A stretch of 38,512 bases of DNA. Source: a virus. The translations under genes and the position numbers were made by a program. The stretch spans positions 1 to 38,512 of IMG/VR virus record IMGVR_UViG_3300031578_000148; one strand, given 5' to 3'. The notes beneath the pieces are model-generated. The model had not been told where the DNA came from. It worked only from the letters and a program-made list of their open reading frames with translations, and ran no database searches. Of the stretch, positions 1 to 9,315 are shown in pieces (positions within the stretch are counted from its first letter, which is position 1; each line of letters opens with the position of its first letter).

Positions 1-64
1 GCAGCAACAAAATTATTTGAATCAATTGTCAGGGTATTTTCCTAGAGAAAATTTAGGTATTTAG
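1..64 (+). CDS. 3' end of small virion protein gene (second copy of the end of 38006-38269)
   Basis: This is the last 20 codons plus stop of the 87-residue protein fully present at 38006-38269. It ends in the residues YFPRENLGI followed by TAG. It is cut by the window edge and not truly truncated, because the genome closes here. One synonymous change (TTG for CTG, Leu) distinguishes the two copies. Confidence 0.85.
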   Translation, partial: QQQNYLNQLSGYFPRENLGI

Positions 65-307
65 GGGTTAATATGGTGAATTTTTTGTCAAATATATTTG
101 AGAACTCTTTTTTTTCAGTTGGAAATTTAAACAATTTCAAAAATGCGTTAAATATTGTAAATGGCTTAGGAAACATGTTTGTTACTCAAAGGCAAAGATC
201 AGAGAATATTCAAAAATATTTTGCCCAAGCGCAACAATACGAAACCAGGGCTATGGAAGAAGACTACAAGTACAAGATGATTAATTCTACAATTTCCTTA
301 AAATCTG
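1..307. repeat. Terminal redundancy, left copy
   Basis: Bases 1-307 match 38206-38512 except at two positions: base 17 is T against C at 38222, and base 282 is T against A at 38487. The overlap means the sequence closes into a circle of about 38,205 bases, through circular permutation, terminal repeats or a circular assembly. Both differences are synonymous in the genes they fall in, which suggests true strain variation rather than random error. Confidence 0.95.
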
Positions 308-594
308 AATTAGATAGAAAGAACTTTTTGGCGAGAAGTGCTTCGGCGGGACTAGAATGGAGTGGATCTATTTTGGATATCTCTAGTCAGATTAGGAATG
401 TTTCAATTAATGAATCAAAGTACAATGATATAGTTAGGAATAGACTAGTTAATAGTTTGCAGGAAAGTTCATATAATTATGTTAAAATCGGAACGAAGGC
501 AGCAAAATACGGGATTGTTGAAGATCTCGTTAACTCTTCAAAACTATTAGCAACTGGATTTTTTTACGATTTTCAAAAAGGCGGTAAAAAGTAA
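73..594 (+). CDS. Internal virion protein (T7 gp14-like)
   Basis: A 173-residue, mostly helical protein. It begins at an ATG behind an AGGGG ribosome-binding site at 63-67. It lies right after a small tail-associated gene and just before a 744-residue ejectosome-like protein. That is the place and size of the T7 internal virion protein gp14, which helps build the channel that carries DNA across the cell envelope. The central part is rich in Gln, Arg and Glu, as in these helical proteins; the N-terminal 40 residues are more hydrophobic. No catalytic motif is visible. The role rests on gene order and general character, not on a motif. Its stop overlaps the start of the next gene (TAATG at 592-596), so the two are probably translationally coupled. 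Bases 73-307 are repeated at 38278-38512. Confidence 0.6.
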   Translation: MVNFLSNIFENSFFSVGNLNNFKNALNIVNGLGNMFVTQRQRSENIQKYFAQAQQYETRAMEEDYKYKMINSTISLKSELDRKNFLARSASAGLEWSGSILDISSQIRNVSINESKYNDIVRNRLVNSLQESSYNYVKIGTKAAKYGIVEDLVNSSKLLATGFFYDFQKGGKK

Positions 595-2828
595 TGGGAC
601 AGCAAAATATTCCTGAAATAGCTAATGTGCAATATTTAAATGGTCCAAATAGTCAAACAGATATGCCTTCTGATTTTGCAATAAATTCTTTGAAAGGGGC
701 TTTTAAAGGTGTCGAAGAGATTGGAAATATTTTTAAAAATGTTGAAGAACAGAAGAAAACGGATTTTGTAAGAAATTATGAGGTTGGCTTAAATCAATTA
801 AACACAAGATTTAGCATAGATGCTTCTAGTAAGTTTGGTAATGACGCAAATGGTTTAGCTGAAAAATACGAAAAAAGTGTTCAAGAATATTATAATTCCA
901 TAGGTGATCTCCCGACTCGAGAATTACAAACAGCAATTGACAAAATAACCGAAAACACAATTCAAACCGGAGTTAGGCAGTATTCTGCTTATGAGCTTCA
1001 ACAATCTGTTAATTCTAGAGAAGATGGGTTCAAATTATATTTAACTTCTTTGAAAAACAGCGTTTTCGCTAATTCGAATCAAGATAATTATTTAAAAAGC
1101 TTAAGTGATCTTGAAGCTAATATTGCTTCATTACCAAGAAGTGCAGAAGACAAAATGCTTTTATATTCTGCGTCGCTTAATGACTTGTCTCAAACGTCGC
1201 TTAAAGGTGCAATCCTTAAGGATCCGTATGATGCGATCAATAGGTTTTACAATAACGAGTGGAAGTTCGAAGGAGATTCTTTAGTAACGGCCACATATTT
1301 TGTTAAGGCGGAAGAAAAAAGATTAAAGGCTTTAGAAGAAGCAGCGCAAAGAGAAAGAAAATTGTTTTCAAATGCTTTAGTTTCTCAGACTCAAGATAAA
1401 TTAGTTGAATATTTAAAAAGAGCTGAAGAACAAGGGGACCCAATTCCAATGGAATTGATAGAACAATACCAAGTTGTTTCTCCAGGCAAAGTCCCAAAAG
1501 TAGTTGACGATTATTTGAAAAATTCTGAAAAACTTGGGTATAAATCAGAAAATTTTGAAGATAGTTTTCACAAAGAATTAGGCTATAAATATTCTCCGGC
1601 GATGGAAAAAATATTGATGGTGAATGAGATCGCGCTAATGAAGTATAAAGACAATGTTAATTTATTTGCGGGGTCATTTGAGCAGGGAAACGAATATGTA
1701 AATTCGTTAAAATCTGATCCATATAGACAAAGTATTGCTATGGCAACGCACGATAATTATATTTCTAAAGTTTTAAATGATCCAGCAGAAATGTTAGCAA
1801 ACGATGCAAATAAAATGGCTTTAGAAAATAATATTAACTATGTTGAAGCTTTATACCAAACGCAAAAAAGCAAAGGGTTAACCGATTCTCAAATTAGAAT
1901 TGTTCCTAAAAAAACTGCCTTAGAAGTATTTAAAGCAATTGACGATGAAAACTTAAGTGGCTTTGAAAAGTTTGACCAAATGGATAGATTCGTTAAGCAA
2001 TATGGAAAACATGGTGAGCAAGTTCTAAATGAAGTTTTTGGCAATAGTGCTTATTCAACTATATATAGGGTCGCTAAAAACGACAAGCTTTTAGCATCTA
2101 AGTATTTAGATGCAGTGAAAATAGATATAAAAAAATATAATTTAACAACTAAAGATATAAAAGATACGAGAAAAGATGTTTTAAGATTATCTGATTCGGG
2201 ATCAAATATTTTATCGGTGTACCGGGCGTATGATGACATATATGGAACCGCAAAATCTGTTCCTTTAGTAGACTTAATAACAAATTATAGCATTAAGAAT
2301 AATGTTAGTGCAGATGTTGCATTAAATGAATTAGATGAAACATACGGAAGAAAATTATATGTGGACGATGATATTATTTTTAGTTCAAGTCAGTCCAACA
2401 GATTTAATTATGCGCATCAAATGAAAGAAATCATAAAAGATGATGTATTAGAAAATCCAGCAATATCAAGTGACGCAAAAAAAACAATTAAATTAGGGAG
2501 TAAATTGATTGTGAATGATGGAGGAGCTTATTTTGTAAACAATGCGGGAGTTGTTTTCGCGTATTATACTCCTGAACAATACGATTTAGCCAGAACGGAT
2601 TATAAAGAAAAATATAAAAAAGTATCCAAGAAAAAATTACAAGAATTCGGAAGCAGATATTTAGGTACGGTTGGAAGTTTACGTACTGCAGCGGGTAATA
2701 TGACTCAAGATCAGCTTGCTAAAAAGCTATTAAAAGAAAAAGAAAAATATGTAAAAAGATCTTCCGAGACAGAATTAGAATTACAGTTAGAAAGTGATGC
2801 TGTTGAACCAGTAAAAATATCGGAGTGA
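594..2828 (+). CDS. Internal virion protein (T7 gp15-like, ejectosome)
   Basis: A 744-residue, highly charged helical protein with no signal peptide or membrane segment. In T7-like phages the second ejectosome protein (gp15) is about 750 residues and lies between gp14 and gp16. Length and position fit closely here. The N-terminal region has Gln/Asn-rich helices, the middle is Lys/Glu-rich, and the C-terminal 100 residues are strongly basic and acidic in turn. Its ATG overlaps the stop of the upstream gene by one base, and only one base separates its TGA from the next ATG, so it is part of a compact late operon. The product is probably packed in the capsid and ejected into the host envelope at infection. 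The assignment is by synteny; sequence similarity to gp15 could not be tested. Confidence 0.55.
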   Translation: MGQQNIPEIANVQYLNGPNSQTDMPSDFAINSLKGAFKGVEEIGNIFKNVEEQKKTDFVRNYEVGLNQLNTRFSIDASSKFGNDANGLAEKYEKSVQEYYNSIGDLPTRELQTAIDKITENTIQTGVRQYSAYELQQSVNSREDGFKLYLTSLKNSVFANSNQDNYLKSLSDLEANIASLPRSAEDKMLLYSASLNDLSQTSLKGAILKDPYDAINRFYNNEWKFEGDSLVTATYFVKAEEKRLKALEEAAQRERKLFSNALVSQTQDKLVEYLKRAEEQGDPIPMELIEQYQVVSPGKVPKVVDDYLKNSEKLGYKSENFEDSFHKELGYKYSPAMEKILMVNEIALMKYKDNVNLFAGSFEQGNEYVNSLKSDPYRQSIAMATHDNYISKVLNDPAEMLANDANKMALENNINYVEALYQTQKSKGLTDSQIRIVPKKTALEVFKAIDDENLSGFEKFDQMDRFVKQYGKHGEQVLNEVFGNSAYSTIYRVAKNDKLLASKYLDAVKIDIKKYNLTTKDIKDTRKDVLRLSDSGSNILSVYRAYDDIYGTAKSVPLVDLITNYSIKNNVSADVALNELDETYGRKLYVDDDIIFSSSQSNRFNYAHQMKEIIKDDVLENPAISSDAKKTIKLGSKLIVNDGGAYFVNNAGVVFAYYTPEQYDLARTDYKEKYKKVSKKKLQEFGSRYLGTVGSLRTAAGNMTQDQLAKKLLKEKEKYVKRSSETELELQLESDAVEPVKISE

Positions 2829-2829
2829 T

Positions 2830-4104
2830 ATGTCAGATTTGTTTTCAATGCAAGATATTCAGCCTAATGATATTCAGCAAAATTCGTATGAATTAATTCC
2901 TAGTACTGAAGAGGCTAAAATTAAAGAATTAAGCACGGTATCTCTTTTGGCGGATGAAACGGCATATTTAGAAAGGAAATATGATCCTGAAAAATTCAAT
3001 AGTCAACTAGAGTATGACGCTTGGAGACGTGGGGATGATCCTTCGTGGATGCAACAATTTGTTGCAAATACATTGTTAACATTTAAGAATTTTAGTCCAT
3101 TGCAGTCAGTAAATATAGCTTCGACAAAAATGTTTAAATCGGAAATAGATGAATTAGATGTAAGGATGACCCCTCAGGAATATCAACATAGTGAATATTT
3201 CAGAGAAGGTTTAAATTATTACGATGGCATGACTAGAGCACAAGCATTTTTGTTGAGTGAAGAATATGATGAGCGAGAAGATTTAAAATTTCTTTCGTCG
3301 AGAGGGGGCTATGCTTCAGCGGCGATAGGGGGATCTATCACAGGATTTTTAGTTGATCCAATTTTACATGTTGGTGTCCCATTTTTAAACAAGATTACTC
3401 AAATAAATAAATTGGCAAAAGTTTTTAAAGCATCTAAAAAACTTTCTATTTTATCTAATGCAGTTACCGGAGGAATAGAAAATACGGCATTTGTTACTGC
3501 TCAAGCACCATTTGCAAAATATAATCAAGAAACTTTTGGAGATGTATATGGCTGGAGTGAGTTTATTGATTCAACAATAGATGGAGCGCTATTAGGATCG
3601 GTAATGGGAGCAGCTTCAGGAACTTGGAATTATTTTAGTAATGTTCACATAGAAAAAAAACAACAAGCCTATAAAGGGGTTAAAGCTTTAGGGAGAGAAC
3701 TTGGAGATATTGAAAGTCAGGTTAAATATCCAGATTCATTGGCTGCGTCACAAAAAGATGCGTTTAACGATATGATTGATTCACTTAAGGGTCCAGAAGG
3801 GTCCGAAGAGGTAGCGGCAAATATAAAAAATGAATTTGCTAAAACATTTGATCAAAATATTTATAATTCAAATAAAAATTTAAAGCAAAATGAATACGTT
3901 AATATAGATCAGGCAAGAGCAAATAAGTTAGAAGAGTTGAAAGATATTGATTACATTAATGAGGTGAAAAAAATAAGTGAGAATGAATCGTATCCAAAAG
4001 ATTTAAAAGGAAAATTGTCTAAAGATATTGAAGACGCCGAGGTATGGGAAAGTTTATCTAAAGACGACAACATATTAAATGAGTTAGCTAAATGCATAAT
4101 TTAG
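2830..4104 (+). CDS. N-terminal ejectosome protein (T7 gp16-like, first half)
   Basis: A 424-residue protein. A helical, charged N-terminal part is followed by a Gly/Ala-rich, partly hydrophobic stretch around residues 155-270, with sequences such as GGYASAAIGGSITGFLVDP and ALLGSVMGAASG. That kind of stretch suits a protein that inserts into or crosses the membrane during DNA ejection. The C-terminal 100 residues are charged and helical. It sits where T7-like phages have gp16, the largest ejectosome protein (about 1318 residues). Together with the 896-residue ORF at 4542 it sums to 1320 residues. The lysozyme gene lies between the two and overlaps the end of this one by 13 bases. I infer that a gp16-like gene has been split around the lysozyme. 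An N-terminal transglycosylase motif like that of T7 gp16 is not evident. Confidence 0.5.
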   Translation: MSDLFSMQDIQPNDIQQNSYELIPSTEEAKIKELSTVSLLADETAYLERKYDPEKFNSQLEYDAWRRGDDPSWMQQFVANTLLTFKNFSPLQSVNIASTKMFKSEIDELDVRMTPQEYQHSEYFREGLNYYDGMTRAQAFLLSEEYDEREDLKFLSSRGGYASAAIGGSITGFLVDPILHVGVPFLNKITQINKLAKVFKASKKLSILSNAVTGGIENTAFVTAQAPFAKYNQETFGDVYGWSEFIDSTIDGALLGSVMGAASGTWNYFSNVHIEKKQQAYKGVKALGRELGDIESQVKYPDSLAASQKDAFNDMIDSLKGPEGSEEVAANIKNEFAKTFDQNIYNSNKNLKQNEYVNIDQARANKLEELKDIDYINEVKKISENESYPKDLKGKLSKDIEDAEVWESLSKDDNILNELAKCII

Positions 4105-4538
4105 ATTTAGAACACCTCAAATTATCTATCGATTTAATTAAACATTTTGAAGGATTTTCTTCGAATATATATTGTTGTCCAGCGGGAATAAAAACTATCG
4201 GATATGGCCATGCGATAAAAAAAAATGAAAAATTCAATAAAGCTATTTCTATTGATGAGGCAGTTAAATTATTGATTTTTGACATAAAATATATTTTAAA
4301 GAGATTAAATCATTATATTTATGTTAAATTAAACAACAATCAATTAAATGCTATTATATCTTTTTGTTATAATCTGGGGCTTGGAGCGTTTCAAAGATCT
4401 ACGTTAAGGATGAAGGTGAACGAAGAAGAATTTACTGATGCTTCTGATGAATTTGAAAAATGGTGTTATATTGGAGCTATTAAGTCTAGAGGATTGTTGA
4501 GAAGAAGGTTAGCCGAAAAAAAAATTTTTTTAGGATAA
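4092..4538 (+). CDS. Endolysin, T4-type lysozyme (GH24)
   Basis: A 148-residue muramidase that would cleave the glycan strands of peptidoglycan. The family hallmark is near the N-terminus: HFEGF with the catalytic Glu, then YCCPAGIKTIGYGH around residues 27-40. The usual catalytic Asp (YxDxxGxxTIGYGH) is a Cys here, a substitution I recall in several phage GH24 endolysins, together with the following Thr. The later helices with FCYNLGLGAFQRSTL and the C-terminal GLLRRRLAE also fit the family. No signal peptide or SAR membrane anchor is seen, so release would need the holin at 10182. The start overlaps the upstream ejectosome ORF by 13 bases and the stop is 3 bases before the next. It may serve lysis, or virion entry given its place inside the ejectosome genes. 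Confidence 0.9.
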   Translation: MHNLDLEHLKLSIDLIKHFEGFSSNIYCCPAGIKTIGYGHAIKKNEKFNKAISIDEAVKLLIFDIKYILKRLNHYIYVKLNNNQLNAIISFCYNLGLGAFQRSTLRMKVNEEEFTDASDEFEKWCYIGAIKSRGLLRRRLAEKKIFLG

Positions 4539-4541
4539 GAA

Positions 4542-7232
4542 ATGCCAATAGATTACAAATGTGTAAGTGATGTTTTAAAAAAGAATAATTTAGATCAAGA
4601 AAAAGTGAATGAATATGTAGATACTTTAGATTCTTTAGTTGGGCAATCTAAAGATTTGTCCGCGGATGACATTCTTGCATTAAAAAAAAATGCATTTGAG
4701 GATATTGCTTTAGCAAAAAGAGAAAATTTAGCGGATGTATATTATAATAATTTAGCTAAAGAAGGTGTGTACTCTAATATTAAAAAATATGTAGGTACAG
4801 ATGAAGCAACTTCAATTAAACCTAGATTTGATAAATATATATTATCTTTAATAGAAGGAGCAAGAGGGGAAAAGTACGGAGGATTAAGCGCGTCCGCCAT
4901 CGGTAAAGGCTTGGCTTCTAGTGAGGGAGCGAGGCTGTTGAGTGAAGTAAGGGCGATTGGATTTAACCCAAAAATATTGGCGGCTGGTGTAGATAAAGCC
5001 TTAGAAAAAAAAGTTACAACCGAATTGGTGACCGGAGTGAAAGGGGTCACGCAAGACCCTAGGGCAGTTCAGCTTGCAGGAGTAATAAAGGGAGCCCTCG
5101 AAAGGGGAAGGGAAAATTTAAAATCTTTTGGAGTTAACATTGGGTATTTAGAAAATTATTATCCAAGAAATCATAATCGTTACAAGATTTCTACGAACAA
5201 AGATTCTTGGATAAGCTTTATGGAAAATAACTCCAACATAAACAATAGAGACGTTTTGAATAATATTTTTAATGATATTGTTTTTGGTGATTATGAAGGA
5301 TCGTCTGGCAAGGGTGGCGCTGGACAAAGTATAGCTGGAAAAAGGGCTAAAAAAAGAGTAATTGAGTTCAATTCTCCTGAAGCAGAATTTCAATATTCAG
5401 AAAAATTTGGAGATGATTCTGTTTTTCAATCAGCGTTAAGATATGTAGATGACATAAATTATAGATCGGGTATTGCATCATTCTTCGGAGTTAATCCAGA
5501 AAAAAACCTTTTAGATGTTGTTAATGATTTTTACAAAAAGGCTTATAGTACAAACAACGAAGCTGTTATGAAAAACATAAGATCTTTTTATGATCCCAAC
5601 ATAAGGAACAAATATAATGGAACTGGAGAATTTACTGGAAAAGTTAAAGCGTCTTTGAGTAAATTGCTAAAGCAAGATTTTCCAGATAATCCGGGGGATA
5701 TAACCAGTACGTTAGCGGCTAATTTGAAGGTTATAACAAATCTAACTGCTTTGTCAGGATCAACATTAAAGGCATTGGTTTCAGATTTTTATACTAGAGC
5801 AGCAAATTTAACTTATCAAGGTCAAAGTTTTTGGCCTGCACTATCTAAGACGATTATAGATACGTTTAAACCAATCCCGCCTGAAATAAGAGAAACTTTA
5901 CTGGTACATCTAGGAATTGAGTCTGAAGGATTATTACATGAGTGCATGAAATATGTTCAGCGAGGGGATAGTCCTTTAGTTTCCAAGGGGCTTAAAACCG
6001 CTGAAACATTAATGTTTAAATATAATTTAATGAATTATGTAACAAATAAGGCAAGAAATTTACAGGCTTTACATATGTCTGAGTTTTTAGCTAGAGATTT
6101 GATTAATTATTCGTTTAACGATTTAAACAAAGAAGCAAAAAGGCATTTTACTTCTTATGGAATTGGAGCTGAAGAATGGGAAATATTAAGAAGTCAGGCA
6201 ATAATGAATAAATCTCATTATTTTAATTCACCGTACCACGACTCAGTTGAAGGGATTGGTGCTAAGCCAGAATTATATGAAAATGCCATCAGAGTAGTTT
6301 CCGATAATGCCATCAGAGTAGTTTCCGATGGGGAAGAATTGGCCGCGATAGATAGTTTAAGTGAGCAGCGTGGCAAAGCAGAACGCGTAAAACATAAAGA
6401 AACAAAAGTAAATTATGTTGATCCAACGCTACTTGGTCCAGAGAATAGAGAATTATATTTAAAATTGATAACAATGTTTAATAAAGAAGCTGATCTTGCA
6501 GTGTTACATCCTGATTTAGCAATTGAAAGATTAAAATCTTTTAATACGGATATGAAGCGAGGAAGTCCGGCGTATATAATTTCAGATTTAATGTTTCAGT
6601 TTAAGACGTTTTCTGTTTCTTATATGAGAAATTACATGATGCCTATGGGAAAAAAAGCTTTTGGTCCTGATAAAGATTGGAGGGTGTTAAGTGATCTTAT
6701 TGCTGGTTCATTTGTGGTTCATTATAGCTATATGGTTTTAAACAATTTAATAAAAGGAAAGCCGATTCCTACGTTAAACAACAAAAAAGATTTGTTGAGT
6801 TTACTATACCATAGCGGAATAGCTGGGATTGGTACTGACATCATAACATCGGCTCTTAACGAATCTCCATATGATAATTTTGCGATGGAAATGGTCCCGG
6901 CGTCGTTTCAAAAAGCAGTTACGGCAGTTAGAGCGATAAAGGATGCGATAGGTGCAACAGGACTTGGAATGGAAGAGGAAGACGAAAAGCCAAAAAAGAA
7001 AAAAGGTAAAGGTAAAAGCAAAAGAAAAAGCAAAAGCAAAAAAGAGAAAGATATGGAATTCTTAAAAGTTCAAGCAGTAAAAGGTGCGTTAGATGTTATT
7101 CCTGGATTGGCAACGGTATATAAATTTATGGGGTTAAATGCTGTGTGGGATTCTTTATTAATAGATGGATTATACAATTACTTATCTCCGGGATATATCC
7201 AGAAGAAACAAAAAAGATTATCTAAGCAATAG
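4542..7232 (+). CDS. Large ejectosome protein (T7 gp16-like, second half)
   Basis: An 896-residue protein of mainly helical character. It has Gly/Ala-rich segments (residues 100-190), a long middle region, and a hydrophobic segment around residues 705-725 (LIAGSFVVHYSYMVLNNLI). A strongly basic Lys/Ser/Gly tract near residues 815-835 may bind DNA. The C-terminus resumes ordinary sequence. With the 424-residue ORF at 2830 it makes up the size of T7 gp16, the last and largest internal virion protein, which forms a trans-envelope DNA conduit. It starts at an ATG 3 bases after the lysozyme stop. A perfect 24-base tandem duplication (6282-6329) repeats NAIRVVSD twice in frame. The assignment is by position and size. 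Confidence 0.55.
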   Translation: MPIDYKCVSDVLKKNNLDQEKVNEYVDTLDSLVGQSKDLSADDILALKKNAFEDIALAKRENLADVYYNNLAKEGVYSNIKKYVGTDEATSIKPRFDKYILSLIEGARGEKYGGLSASAIGKGLASSEGARLLSEVRAIGFNPKILAAGVDKALEKKVTTELVTGVKGVTQDPRAVQLAGVIKGALERGRENLKSFGVNIGYLENYYPRNHNRYKISTNKDSWISFMENNSNINNRDVLNNIFNDIVFGDYEGSSGKGGAGQSIAGKRAKKRVIEFNSPEAEFQYSEKFGDDSVFQSALRYVDDINYRSGIASFFGVNPEKNLLDVVNDFYKKAYSTNNEAVMKNIRSFYDPNIRNKYNGTGEFTGKVKASLSKLLKQDFPDNPGDITSTLAANLKVITNLTALSGSTLKALVSDFYTRAANLTYQGQSFWPALSKTIIDTFKPIPPEIRETLLVHLGIESEGLLHECMKYVQRGDSPLVSKGLKTAETLMFKYNLMNYVTNKARNLQALHMSEFLARDLINYSFNDLNKEAKRHFTSYGIGAEEWEILRSQAIMNKSHYFNSPYHDSVEGIGAKPELYENAIRVVSDNAIRVVSDGEELAAIDSLSEQRGKAERVKHKETKVNYVDPTLLGPENRELYLKLITMFNKEADLAVLHPDLAIERLKSFNTDMKRGSPAYIISDLMFQFKTFSVSYMRNYMMPMGKKAFGPDKDWRVLSDLIAGSFVVHYSYMVLNNLIKGKPIPTLNNKKDLLSLLYHSGIAGIGTDIITSALNESPYDNFAMEMVPASFQKAVTAVRAIKDAIGATGLGMEEEDEKPKKKKGKGKSKRKSKSKKEKDMEFLKVQAVKGALDVIPGLATVYKFMGLNAVWDSLLIDGLYNYLSPGYIQKKQKRLSKQ
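6282..6329 (+). repeat. 24-base in-frame tandem duplication
   Basis: Two perfect, adjacent copies (6282-6305 and 6306-6329) encode NAIRVVSD twice within the large ejectosome protein. Because the unit is eight codons the reading frame is kept. Perfect identity suggests a recent slippage event. Confidence 0.95.
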
Positions 7233-7261
7233 TTGACGTATTGCGTGTTAAGTGGTGCAAT
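7233..7261 (+). promoter_or_regulatory. Possible promoter before tail fibre gene
   Basis: TTGACG at 7233-7238 starts right after the preceding stop codon. It is followed by 17 bases and then TGCAAT at 7256-7261. The -35 matches consensus at 5 of 6 positions and the -10 at 4 of 6. The 64-base gap it lies in is one of the longer ones in the late operon. Only suggestive. Confidence 0.35.
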
Positions 7262-7296
7262 TAGGTGAGAAAAATTTTTAAAAAAAGGTTTAAAAT

Positions 7297-9306
7297 TTGA
7301 GCATTAATACATCTAAAACTTACACAAGGGTAAATTGTGATATTTTACAAACTGAGTATGATGTAGGATTTCCTGTAGAATTTTCCGAAGATTTAAAAGT
7401 TTTTAAAAAGGAAATAGCAACTGGGGTTGATACTGAATTATTTTTCAATACGGATTTTATATTAAGTAATTTGGGGTTTGATTTTTCTGATCCTTTATCT
7501 ACAAAAACTGCTTTGCTAACCATACTTGCTCCTTTAGATTCTGATTATGACTTGTTGTTTATTTCAACAAAAGTGTATATTTTAGCATTTAAGTTTGCGA
7601 GTACCAATTATTTCGACCAAGCTACATTTCAAAAAAAATTATTTGAGCTTGAGAGACAGGTTCAGCAGTTAAATACTCTTTATCAAACATGTTTGTCGAT
7701 TGATATAAAAAGTTTAGAAAATGATTTTACAACTACATTGGTATTAACTATTCCAGAACTTGAAGCGTATAAATATTTTAGGGTAAATGGCACTGAAGAT
7801 GGAATTGAGTTAGCCGAATATGTCTTAGATTTTGATCCATTACAATATGTCATTCCTACTAATCCAGATTGGATAATTTTAGGAGATACTTCTGATTCAA
7901 CAAAACTTAAAAAAACAACTGTTTTAGATCTAATAAATTTGTTGAGTAATTCGATTGATTTTAATGGTATCCCTGCCGACACACCTGAATTAGCTGATAA
8001 TTGTGTTTTTGGAGATGTTTCAGATTCTGATGGAACCAAAAAAGCTACTTTTTCAACTTTAAATACTATTTTAGATCATAATAATTTATTGAATTATGTT
8101 TCGGATGAACATACTGATCACAGCGCAATTGATGTTCAAGGAAAATCAAATAGTTTAATTTCGTCAACAAATTCGGATTTAACAAGTACCGTAGAATTTT
8201 ATTTAGATGAATCTAATGGTTTGGGTAAATCTCCACCTGAAGATAATGATAAATTAATTATATTTGATTCTTCTGATTCAAACAATCCAAAAACAACTTT
8301 AGTTTCTGAATTTAAAACCGCAATTATCGAAACCGCGAGTGCAAAAAATTTTATTATTAATCCGTGTGGGTGCGTAGCGAGAAGATTAATTAATACATTT
8401 AATACAGGTGTACAGGATAGCGGAATTCAAAAAGGTGAAACAGAAAGGTTTGCTGGTAGAGTTTTTTCTGCTTCGGCAAATATTGGTGGAGGAAGTTTGA
8501 GGCAAGGGACAAATGCAATTACTAGTGTACCTCAAAGATCACATAGATTTTTTAATGTGACTTTAACTGGTATTGGTTCATTTATAGAATTATTTTACAG
8601 AATGCCAAGCGAAGACGCTTCACAATTTTATAATCAAACAGCAAGTTTTGCAATTTCTACGGCGCATAACAAAGGTTCTGATATTCCATACGAAATAATA
8701 ATAAATAAAGCAGATGCTGAAAATAATTTTACAACAGTTACAAATATAGATACAAGTAGTTCTATTTTAGTTCCTGATGCAGGATCGAAAAATACGATAA
8801 AATTTGAAAATATTGATATGGGTGATTGTAGAAATGGAATTGAAATAGTTGTAAGGGCAAATTGCGATACAATAGCAGGAACAACTTTTGAGTTTTCGGA
8901 AGCCCAATTTAATTTAGGAAGTATTGTTAATCAGTTTTCGTATCAAAAAACGTATGGTGATATGAGGCAAGAATGTTCTAGATATTTTTATAAAACGTAT
9001 GATGATGGCGTAGATCAAGGAACGGTTTCGACTCTTCCTGGCAGTATAAATGTATATTCAGCAACTACAACATGGTTACAATATGGCACAAATCGTATAA
9101 ATATGAGATCTGCTCCAACGATAAGTTTATATTCTCCAATAACAGGTTCATCTGGTAAGATAGCAGATGATAATTTGGGAATTGATAAAAATGGTGTTGT
9201 AGCAGATATAGGTATGAATGCATTTCAGGTCAAGGCTGGCCTTGGTGGTATAATTGCGGGTAATCGTTATGTGTATCATTGGGTAGCCGATGCAGAATTA
9301 TATTAA
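7297..9306 (+). CDS. Tail fibre protein
   Basis: A 669-residue protein. The N-terminal ~130 residues follow the pattern of the T7 tail fibre connector domain: short beta-strand repeats with Thr, Phe and Asp, then a helical FDQATFQKKLFELERQVQQL. That domain attaches the fibre to the tail. The middle holds repeated motifs of the type GDTSDSTKLKKTTVLDLI, GDVSDSDGTKKATFSTL and FDSSDSNNPKTTLVSEF (about residues 195, 248 and 326), typical of short fibre shaft repeats. The C-terminal 300 residues are beta-rich and probably bind the receptor. The start is TTG at 7297, chosen because AAAAAAGG lies 8 bases upstream and no in-frame ATG fits. It ends the virion block and is followed by a small tail-type protein. 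Confidence 0.8.
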   Translation: MSINTSKTYTRVNCDILQTEYDVGFPVEFSEDLKVFKKEIATGVDTELFFNTDFILSNLGFDFSDPLSTKTALLTILAPLDSDYDLLFISTKVYILAFKFASTNYFDQATFQKKLFELERQVQQLNTLYQTCLSIDIKSLENDFTTTLVLTIPELEAYKYFRVNGTEDGIELAEYVLDFDPLQYVIPTNPDWIILGDTSDSTKLKKTTVLDLINLLSNSIDFNGIPADTPELADNCVFGDVSDSDGTKKATFSTLNTILDHNNLLNYVSDEHTDHSAIDVQGKSNSLISSTNSDLTSTVEFYLDESNGLGKSPPEDNDKLIIFDSSDSNNPKTTLVSEFKTAIIETASAKNFIINPCGCVARRLINTFNTGVQDSGIQKGETERFAGRVFSASANIGGGSLRQGTNAITSVPQRSHRFFNVTLTGIGSFIELFYRMPSEDASQFYNQTASFAISTAHNKGSDIPYEIIINKADAENNFTTVTNIDTSSSILVPDAGSKNTIKFENIDMGDCRNGIEIVVRANCDTIAGTTFEFSEAQFNLGSIVNQFSYQKTYGDMRQECSRYFYKTYDDGVDQGTVSTLPGSINVYSATTTWLQYGTNRINMRSAPTISLYSPITGSSGKIADDNLGIDKNGVVADIGMNAFQVKAGLGGIIAGNRYVYHWVADAELY

Positions 9307-9315
9307 AGGATATTT

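Noticed and set aside
4742-5050. Antisense ORF of 102 codons, and others of this kind within the late genes
   Set aside because: Mirror reading of a well-supported gene, no ribosome-binding site or recognisable product.
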